From Holothuria scabra (lineage: Eukaryota > Echinodermata > Holothuroidea > Aspidochirotida > Holothuriidae), in contig CM074195.1 in NCBI GenBank assembly GCA_037179385.1, forward strand, positions 14,359,887 through 14,423,886: a DNA stretch of 64,000 nt, in the 5' to 3' direction. Both the position numbers and the translations under genes were made by a program. Shown here piece by piece: positions 55,801 through 64,000 of this stretch. Numbering within the stretch: the first letter of the stretch is position 1; the number at the start of each line of letters is the position of its first letter. Below the pieces are notes generated by a model, which was given only the letters and a program-made list of their open reading frames with translations, made no database searches and had not been told where the DNA came from.

Positions 55801-57236
55801 GGACGGGTGGATGGTTTTGAATTTCCTTCCCTTATAATTAATAATCTGCCCTTTTTTTATCGCCATGGCGTCCCCACAAGAACAGTAGGCTAATGTGTGT
55901 GTTTGTGCCTGCGGGATGATCCAATGACCCTTCCCGGCCGCCCCGCCCGCCTGGCAGATTAAAGAAGTGTGTGTGTGTGTGTGTTTGTTGGTGGATCCTA
56001 GTAATTTTATGCATTGGAGGCCTGTTTCAACAAATGCTCTCCTCATATTCGCCATATACGATACGGTATTATCGGACTTTTGTGCATTTTTACTTGTCCT
56101 GTTGTAATAATATTATAATTTACAAAGTGTGCTCTTGGTTCTGCATCCCCTTTCATCAAGCCCGAGAGATAGAAAGAGAGAGAGAGAGAAAGAAAGAGAA
56201 AGTGCATCCACCGTAAAATCGACTTGCTTTCTTATTTAAAAAAAAAAAAAACTTCGACAGCCTGGTGAAGCGTGAAGAAGGGGGCGCTTTCGGTGAAGTT
56301 ATGTAGAGTACAAGGTCGACAGCTCTAAACAGGGGCTTAATTACTTCCTTCTCCTCCCACTTCCATCCTTGTCTGTTATCTTTATTTTTACTTCCCCCAT
56401 CCCCCATTTTGTTTGTTTTGTGGGGGGGGGGGCAAAAAAAAAGAGACAGCAACCAGGAAAATGAGTGATTTGGAGCAAGTCGATTGTTTACATTAATTCT
56501 TTATGAAGTACGTCTACAGGTCAAAACGTCGACTATATACTCAGCATAGCTACGTACATTACTCAGATGGAATGCATGTTAGCGGGGCCTAGGCAAATTA
56601 ATAGGTACAAAAACCAAGCCGTTGGAGTTACTCGACTCAAACCAATTGTTTACAAATGGCCCTCATTACATTCAAGGCCAATGGGTCTGCATGGGAACAG
56701 TTCCAAGTGAGTAAACTTGCCCTCGTTTTAATCTGACGTCCCATTGCATGTCATACTCATACACACTGATCATATCGTGGTTAAGTTTAGTGTATCGTTT
56801 GTGCAGCCGAACTAACACCCCCAGGCACTGCAGGTTGCACTGTCACTGTGTCAGTCAGTCGGTCACGAGCGACAGCTAGCCTGTCCAATGGACGGAGCAT
56901 ATTAAACAATAATCTGTAGGCCCTAGTTATACAGCAGCCAGCCATTGTAACCTGTACATGTTGCCATGTTCTGTCCATACATTCAGCATCATCTGTGAGA
57001 CCCATCATGTCCGCAATAGTAGTAGGCCTAGCTAGCCTATGTCATTTAAATACAGCGGGCTTTACTATTGGTCAAGCGATTTTTTTTTCATGATCATTAC
57101 TCAGATTAATTCTTCTAAAAATGAAGCCTTTGTCTTCCAGCTGTAAATAACAACAGCCCTGATATTAATTGCTGTTCATGCAGCTGCCTGGATGGCTTGA
57201 ACCTCCTTTACATAAGACAGCGAGACAGGACTGCAA
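55801..57236. other. No gene; simple repeats
   Basis: (GT)n at 55967-55985, a GA-rich run at 56166-56200, homopolymers near 56238 and 56421. No exon signals I would support. Confidence 0.5.
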
Positions 57237-58675
57237 TTTAAAGGACCAATTAATCCTCTCACCGGCCCCAAACTGCACCTAAGTTACAGTAGGTGTGTGG
57301 TGTATTGCTTTACCTAAATTTTCAATTGGCTCAGCACTTTGAGTGTTGCAACAAATTTAAACAATGCAGATTGAGTACCACAATATTACGTAGCATGGAC
57401 ACGGATAGTATAATGATAGTGTTTTGAATAATGCGCACACCTGGACTCTCCACCCCCCCCCCCCCCACCTTTTTCCAGCTGATACTGTGATCATCATGTA
57501 TAAGCTAGCCTGCCTCAGACTGGACTGACTGAATATATCAGCTACAGGGAATAATTTAGCATTCAAATTTTGCATAGCAGTTTTCAAGATTTTTGAGGTC
57601 ATGCAGCTTTCGCACATTGTTTGTGAAAATTGCAAGGGTTATATGCACACAATTAATTATTGCTACACAATTTTCCAGTTTGTGTAGTAACTTGGCCTGT
57701 TTGTGTAGCTATAGCTGTTTGCCATGCAATACTGGATAAGTTATTCCCTGAGCTAGCTAACTATATTCATTGTATTCATCACTCTTCAGTAGTCAATTCA
57801 CCTCAGTTTGAGGTAGTCTATGATATAGCCTGCATGCAGTATGGATTCCTTTTTTACAGCCTACTCGATCACCCTATATAGCCAGAGAGAGCCAGAAACT
57901 GAGAGTGTGATGTCTGGATGAGGATAAACTTAATTGTGGCAGCTAGGGGCTTTCAAAGGGCATGCAAGAGTCATGCACCCCAAATTTATTTTGAAGCAAC
58001 TGCTTAATCTCACAATTTCCTGAACTAGTTGTTACACTCATCAAAGTATCATATTTTGCAATATTTTACTGTAGGACTTGCATGACATACCCTTACCCAA
58101 CTTGCCAATTGGCAACTTTATTAATTGGGAAAGAAGAAATTAGCTGCCATCTTATTGAGTTGTTGGGGGAGCTGGCATCCTAGCTATTGGCCCAGCACAG
58201 CGCTTTTCAGTGTGTCATGCATAGGCGGGTGACTTTCAACTTGTATGGTCTCAGAAGTCAAGATGAGATCCAGGAAGTTGGGCTATTAAACAGAGTTAAG
58301 AGGACCAGTTGTGTTGGACTTTTTCCAAATTCTGGCTAATGGGCATTTCCTGTAATGTGCATATTGAAGGTATAATAACTAAGTCAAACACTTCAAATTA
58401 CGTACAGCAGTTCATGAGGGCAAGTTTGAAATGTAGCTAAGCTAGCTAGGGCTTTTCCCAGCATGTCATAACCATCATAAACTTCACATCTGAGAAGACC
58501 TAAAGCACATTGTCACATACATGGCTCACATTAAGAGCCAATCACAAAACAGGACAGTCTACTAGACACTGCACTTCAAGTTGGGGAGATCGGCGTGCTC
58601 TAATCTCCCTAAATGTAAGAATTAAGTAAGGAGAATTGTTAATTACTGTTCTGGGGTGAGAGAATTTGGCCTTAA
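57237..58675. mobile_element. Possible TTAA-type element with MITE-like ends
   Basis: The left end TTTAAAGGACCAATTAATCC-TCTCACC and the right end GGTGAGAGAATTTGGCCTTAA are inverted versions of the ends of the MITE at 8551-8854. The interior is unrelated to that MITE. Boundaries are approximate, and the two ends could belong to separate elements. Confidence 0.35.
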
Positions 58676-59800
58676 TTAATACAGTGAACGGAATTCATAA
58701 CCAAATCATCGACTGATTCTGTAGTTGCTGTAAACTGTTATGTGCACCTGCATCATGGAAAGGTTCATTAAAACACAACTATCTACCGTAGCAGCATGTT
58801 TGTGGAACCTGGATCTTTATAAACTGGTGGGAAATGTACAACTGCATGCATGTATGCAAAGTTGTTCAGACATGTAATGGTTACCAGTTGCAATGAGACC
58901 ATGCATGCATTTGCAAATAAATTTGCCTCTAAACAAAAGCTCCTCACATTCTCAACGTGCGACCCATACGTATGTAAATGCCGAATGTAGTTTAAAATGC
59001 GTACTGTAGCTGGACACCGTTTTGTCCCATTTCTGTTGTCCTCATTGCTAATTTACTCTTTCCTGGTCAGCAGCCAGCTGCTGCGTGGGGCAAAATGTAC
59101 TGTAGGGGAATAGTAGCTAGTTTACAAACAAGTCAAATTTCAGTGCCAACATGATATCATCATGGAACAATTTGAACACTTCAAATTATAGCTTATATAA
59201 AGTATTGAGGCCTAGATTTTTGGTGCATAAATACGGTGATAGGAACCCGTTTTTCAGTGTCTTCTTATAAACTAACCTTAAAATTTAAGTAGCGAACGGA
59301 TGCAGAATACAAAAGGAAAGACAAGCATATAAGATAGACCATCATATCACCAAATCATAGAATGGAAAAAAAAAGTCATGAAATGATGAGTCACAGGCAC
59401 ATTGTAAGGGCAGTGTTGAGCAGTCGGCCCGAGCTAATACTTCGAAGCAACAGTGCTCAATCACAATTAGTTCCTCTTCAAAGAATCTTTTGTAATATTT
59501 TAGGACTTCAATATTGTTTCACATTCAAGGTAAACCAAGCAGTGGCTCTTCAAGGGTATTAATTTAACATCTGAGGGCCGGGAAAAAATATTGTCATGTG
59601 ATGACTCTCAATTAGCCAGTCATGAAACAGGACAGCTGTCTACTACACTACTTCAAGTTGGGGGGGGGGGGCTGTTCTGTGTATCTTCAAGCTGCAGTCA
59701 AAGTTATAGGGATACAGGTATTATATGTTTTTCACCCCAGCCAGTATTGCAATGGGGTCAATGTTTGACGGTGTCCTGATTGGTGCAATCAGTCTACTAA
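58676..59800. other. Interspersed repeats, no gene
   Basis: 59430-59670 matches the repeat family at 24300-24570. The rest is AT-rich with many TACTGTA/CATGCATG strings and no coding. Confidence 0.45.
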
Positions 59801-59804
59801 AACA

Positions 59805-60095
59805 ATATCCTGGTCAAGTTTTATAAACCAGGGTTGTTGTCACCAGTTTCCCATGCATTTGCTGCAGTGGTTAGAATGACCAGGAAATGTGTGATAATGA
59901 TGGCTTTCTTACATGTATCCTGGTTAAAAAATGACCAGGATTTCCTAGTTATTTTAACCAGGAAATGTTTGATAAATGGTGGCGCCATACTTATTCTGGG
60001 AGAAATGACCATGACACCCTGTTTTTTACTGGTCAGGAAATTATGTATAGGTGACCACAATTATCCTGGTTATTTTTTTACCATAATCCAGGACA
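59805..60095. repeat. Degenerate CCTGGTTA/AACCAGGA short repeats
   Basis: The strings ATCCTGGTCA, ACCAGGAAATG, ATCCTGGTTA, GACCAGGATT, AACCAGGAAATG, TATTCTGGGA, GTCAGGAAAT, ATCCTGGTTA and ATCCAGGAC recur every 30-70 bases in both orientations. Confidence 0.6.
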
Positions 60096-60148
60096 GTCTT
60101 TTGTGCCTACAGTACCAGTAAGTTGAAAACACTATAGCTGCCATGCAG

Positions 60149-60242
60149 TTTGCATGATTCCGAGCAAAAGCGCAGGGATGCCGCCAAATTGGGAGTTCTC
60201 GCAAACAAAATTGAAACAGATACAATTGCCTCAAGTGTCTAA
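60149..60242 (+). CDS. Candidate terminal exon, unrecognised
   Basis: After CATGCAG (AG at 60147-60148) an open frame gives LHDSEQKRRDAAKLGV and NKIETDTIASSV, ending at TAA 60240-60242. The charged, helix-forming composition is exon-like and unlike the surrounding sequence. The acceptor's pyrimidine tract is weak, no polyadenylation signal is obvious nearby, and no homology is recognised. It could be chance. Confidence 0.22.
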
Positions 60243-61200
60243 AAAGCCCCCAAATTCCCTTCTTGTGAAACAGAAAATTGGTATTTGCAGCTATAGTGTT
60301 TTTCTCCTAATTAGAAACTATTCCTAATCCAGTAAATGTCTCAGTAGAAATGTGGCCTTCAATGATATACAGTAGGATTCAGTTTCTCATCAGCAGGTAT
60401 TTACTGGAAAACTGAAATTAACACCCCAAACCCCCTTCCACCAACCCAATTTTGGCCAGTTAAGTACCAGAGTCGTGAATTTATAAACAATTAGTGTGCT
60501 AATTGTATTTTCTTTTCCTGCACACATGTCACACATTTGTTTAGAGTGTTTCTGCAATGGATATCACCTGAGGGACAGCAGCTAGCTCTTCACCTTTAGG
60601 AGAACTTTGTGTTCTTTACTTGTAGCATTTTCGAATGAGAATATGCTATACATTGGGGAAAAATATTGAACAAAACCTGTAAATGCATACTGTAGTGTGA
60701 AAGGTAGCCGGAAAACTAGTTTTGCTGGACACAATTAAGTTCTCGAAACATTGATCTCCATGCAAAGATTCAGCTTACCTAGTGTACTGTGCAAGTTTCA
60801 CCGTGCAAAATTTTACAGTGATTATTTGTATCACCTGTAACACACATCCTGCAATTACCTGGTGGCTGATCTTGTGACATGGTGAGCTACTGTACCTTCC
60901 AGTAGCAAGGTCAGTGTGATGTAAGAGAGGCTCAAGTGCCTTACTCATCAATTTCTATGAATTTCTCTGGTTACTGCAGCATCCAGTTCTCAAAAATGTG
61001 TGCATCTTTTTGGAAATTTTTCCCCTTTCCCAGAAAACTAGCAATATTCTCATTTAAGGGACATTCAGTCCCATTCATGAGTGAATACATCATACAGTGC
61101 GTGGCATTTTTTAATGAAATGCATGTGGCATTTTTAATAGGGAACATGATTGACTTATATCATGTGAGTGTTAAGTTGGCCATTGTTTCTTCATTTGCAG
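60243..61200. other. No gene seen; ends in a strong acceptor
   Basis: AT-rich; the last bases TTGTTTCTTCATTTGCAG form a good 3' splice site for the candidate exon that follows. Confidence 0.4.
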
Positions 61201-61396
61201 ATATACTGTGGGTGGTATGTGTGTATCTTCCCAAGAAGTGTAACTTCCTGTTTTGCTCTGCCCAAGCTTCAACATTAATTGAGATGTGGGTACAAATAGG
61301 GGAGTTTTCAGAGATGGACCACTTATTCAGGCAGTCTCAAAGTGGTGATGAGCTGCCTCCACTGAGTATACTTTGTGATGTAACCAACCAAATCAG
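61201..61396 (+). CDS. Candidate internal exon, unrecognised
   Basis: Bounded by TTTCTTCATTTGCAG at 61186-61200 and CAG|GTAAGA at 61394-61399, both near consensus. Only one of three frames is open over the 196 bases. It includes ASTLIEMWVQIGEFSEMDHL and FRQSQSGDELPPLSILCDVT, which reads like real protein in its second half; the first half is hydrophobic and less convincing. The exon would begin after the first base and end after the second base of a codon. No domain recognised and no partner exon in the window. Confidence 0.33.
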
Positions 61397-62550
61397 GTAA
61401 GATTTTGGCATAATTTGTTGGAAAGATTGAATTTTGTGCGATATTGTCTGCTTGTTAGCTGTAGGACGGGGTAGAGCTCTTTCAGATTTGTGCACTTTCA
61501 ATTGTGAATACCAGGCCTCCAGTAAGGTATGGAACTCAGTGAAACCTGCTTACCAAGGGAGGCACGTTTCTACAGTGAGTCGATCCATGCCGACTATAAA
61601 TTGGCATCTGTGATAGCTGGGCTATACAGCTATGTGGTACTTTAATTGAAGCATTTGAGGGTTTTTGGAGACTGGCATATATACAGGTCTGCATATGCAT
61701 GGCCCCCTCATATTCAGTGTACAGTAGATCTGCGCACTGATCAAAATGCTGCAACTACTGTAATTCAGAGTTTGGTAAATTTTGCACTGTTGGTTTTGAA
61801 GGGCTGCATACTAAATTCATTATAGCCTTCAAAAATATTGTGAGGAAAAGCATTACGGGATATTAGCCTTAAAGGAGATCCGTCATGGCTACCTCAGTTT
61901 TTAGGGAAAAACTGCGGTTCCCAATTATAGTACCCGACCACTGGCTCATCACTTCTATTAGCTGCTTCAATGAGCAGCAGATTTGATTTACCATTCTGGT
62001 AAAGCCCAACAACTTTGAGGTTCAAAAAACAACTTACAACAAATCCTGAAACAAGTGCTAGCAAAAAGGGAATCAAATTACTTAAAGTGCAATGTAGGGC
62101 TACATCCCCTTGAAGCTTATTCTGAGATAAAGTGCTATCAAATTCAACCTTCATGGTCATTTTTAAATGCTTAAATAGGCATATAATTAGTACTGAGAAC
62201 AGTTCCTGACGAGATGGTGCTAAGGGTACTTTTTCTGACGTGTACTACTCTGCATATGCTTCATTGGGAATGTTACTGTAACTTCACTGTATAAATAGAG
62301 AAATTGATGCAAAACATGCACTGGTGGTCAGTTGTCTGTTCCCTGGAGCCTTTATTAACAAACCCGGTATCATTTCCAAATAATATCAGGGCCATGCAGT
62401 GACATATATCTTTCAGTATATATTCAATTGGCATTGGATAGCGTACTGTTACAAAATTTGTACTACAGCACAGTACAGCATATGCATGTGTATACATGTA
62501 AACTAGGGGGTTTCCATCCCATTCACATTGATTCATTTACCTCTACAGTA
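61397..62550. other. No gene seen
   Basis: AT-rich sequence. The - strand frame at 61894-62160 has no recognised motif. Would be intron if the preceding exon candidate is real. Confidence 0.4.
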
Positions 62551-62559
62551 CTTGGAACT

Positions 62560-62800
62560 TAAAGTAAACCTCTGATCTTGGAGAGTGTAAGTTCAGATTT
62601 GTCAGAGGCCTGTTAGAGTGTAGCTTGCTTGTCAAACATCCCCCAGAGGCTCATTGCACATAATTAATTACTGTATTATACTGAAGTGATATTGTGACAG
62701 CTATCAATACTTCAAGTGTGCTTTGCAAATTTCTCTCCTCTACTGTACTGTATATACAGTACCTACTACTGTACACAGGTGTCTATAGACAATTGGTCAT
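62560..62800. repeat. Interspersed repeat, partner at 63480-63690
   Basis: CCTCTGATCTTGGAGAG, CAAACATCCCCCAGAGGCTC and a TACAGTACCTACTACTGTAC stretch are paralleled by CCTCTGACCTTGGAGGC, GAGTGTCCCCCAGAGGCTCA and TACAGTACGTACAGTAGGTG in the later copy. Family unknown. Confidence 0.55.
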
Positions 62801-63480
62801 AAATTGCAAAAAGTTGTCAGTGTTTTGGAACTTAAGACACAAAAGTGACCCTGTAATTCCCTTTAATTTATCATTTTTTTACATGATTGGACACTGAATC
62901 CTCTAGTGACATAATTATATGCCATATTAATGAATGGGTAAATTCAAAATTGTGACCATAGCTCTTTTGATACTAAACAAACATGGGATGATGAACTTGT
63001 GACTATTTCTTTTTTTATTTTTATTATTTCCAAGTAATGGTCACTCAGCTGTCTGTTACACCCTTTGTGTGGGTGGGTGCAGAATTTTCCCAGGAAATGT
63101 TGTCCTTCCTTTTTCAGCAGGACGGTAGGGTATACACTTGCGAAAGCCAAACAAAACATTAACTGCATTTGGTATGGAGATAAAAAAGAGTATAGACCTA
63201 TGAAATAAGTTCTGTCCAAACTGTGTTCAAGCATTCTCTTTCCTTAGGAATGCATGCTGTCTGTTTACAGTAAAAGTGACAATTAATCTGCAGCGCTTGA
63301 AGTGAGTCCGTGTGAATTAACGTTTTGTGTAGTACTAGTGGCACTGTCTGCTGTTTGTTGTGATTGAATGCTAAGAAAAAGCCAAGTCCTGAGGAGTGTA
63401 CAGTGTACAGTTAATTTGTGGTATGTGAGCATTTCTTGACTCATGATCAGTGTAGCATGTTTAACTTAGAAGTATGCCAT
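62801..63480. other. No gene seen
   Basis: AT-rich spacer between two related repeat copies; no coding recognised. Confidence 0.4.
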
Positions 63481-63690
63481 GTACCTCTGACCTTGGAGGC
63501 TACATTGGTTCCATCTAGTTGTATATATAGGCCTTAGTACAAGCTGTTTGTTGAGTGTCCCCCAGAGGCTCAGATTGTTGTCTTAATTGCTACTGTTCCT
63601 AAATTGGGTATGGCATACAGTACGTACAGTAGGTGCACAGATCTCCACTGAAGTTTTACACTGACATTTAGTCCCTGTAAACAAATGGCT
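63480..63690. repeat. Interspersed repeat, partner of 62560-62800
   Basis: Same block order as the earlier copy, with clear divergence. Confidence 0.55.
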
Positions 63691-63798
63691 GAATAAATTG
63701 GTCTGTAAAACCTTTTATTTTATCAAATAACTTTCCATTTAGTAAAGATAACTGCAGGACCTTGTTGATATCCTTGTCTCAGGCTATTTAGTTGAAAC

Positions 63799-63914
<116 letters not shown>

Positions 63915-64000
63915 CATAGTTATATGAATAAACATATACCGTGTGTTGGAAAATAAACTAAATAGTGTCAAAACGAAGTATAACGCTGTAATTCCAACGA

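Overview
The window looks like gene-poor DNA from an intron-rich, AT-rich animal genome, most likely a marine invertebrate deuterostome (an echinoderm such as a sea cucumber is my best guess, not proven). The reasons are a Wnt4-type exon with animal splice signals, short TTAGGG tracts, an L1-like LINE, a CR1-like LINE, a Ty3/Gypsy LTR element, many hAT-type elements with 8-bp target duplications, and long arrays of the 'AGGTCAAAGGTCA' kind. No prokaryotic operon, CRISPR or viral genome is present.

Layout. 1-866 is a 96-bp tandem array inside an intron. 1137-1337 is the terminal coding exon of a Wnt gene (Wnt4-like) on the + strand, followed by a probable 3' UTR with AATAAA at 2293. This is the only recognisable host gene. 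3.0-4.4, 18.9-21.1 and 28.0-29.9 kb hold related arrays rich in direct AGGTCA half-sites. 8.2-10.9, 15.8-18.7, 21.2-25.5 and 44.8-46.9 kb are bounded DNA transposons without a visible transposase, several of them nested (16.3-18.0 in 15.8-18.7; 22.5-23.3 in 21.2-25.5). Several share one internal sequence block. 13.4-15.1 kb is a ~295-bp tandem array.

31.1-42.8 kb is a three-level nest. An L1-like LINE (+ strand, ORF1 and ORF2 both damaged) is split by a Ty3/Gypsy element (33079-42427, - strand). The Gypsy element has two 522-bp LTRs that differ at only three positions, a primer-binding site, a polypurine tract, gag, protease, RT, RNase H and integrase. It carries a 583-bp hAT-type element with its own 8-bp duplication. 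pol is broken by several frameshifts and two stop codons although the LTRs are almost identical. A CR1-like LINE 3' end lies next to it (42955-43500, - strand).

47.6-55.8 kb is compositionally distinct: a GAT microsatellite, an 800-bp G/T-only-like minisatellite, two diverged copies of a module carrying a 28S rRNA fragment (D7/D8 region), short telomere-like tracts, a 657-bp tandem duplication and GC-rich subrepeats. It resembles rDNA-spacer or subtelomeric material. 55.8-64 kb is AT-rich interspersed repeat with two weak exon candidates (60149-60242 and 61201-61396, + strand) and a long TA microsatellite at the end.

There is no gene system working together here. What the window shows is mainly a record of successive insertions around one developmental gene. 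I found no convincing evidence of an undescribed biological system; the most useful observations are the Wnt exon, the rRNA-derived module, the nested insertions and the shared hAT internal block.
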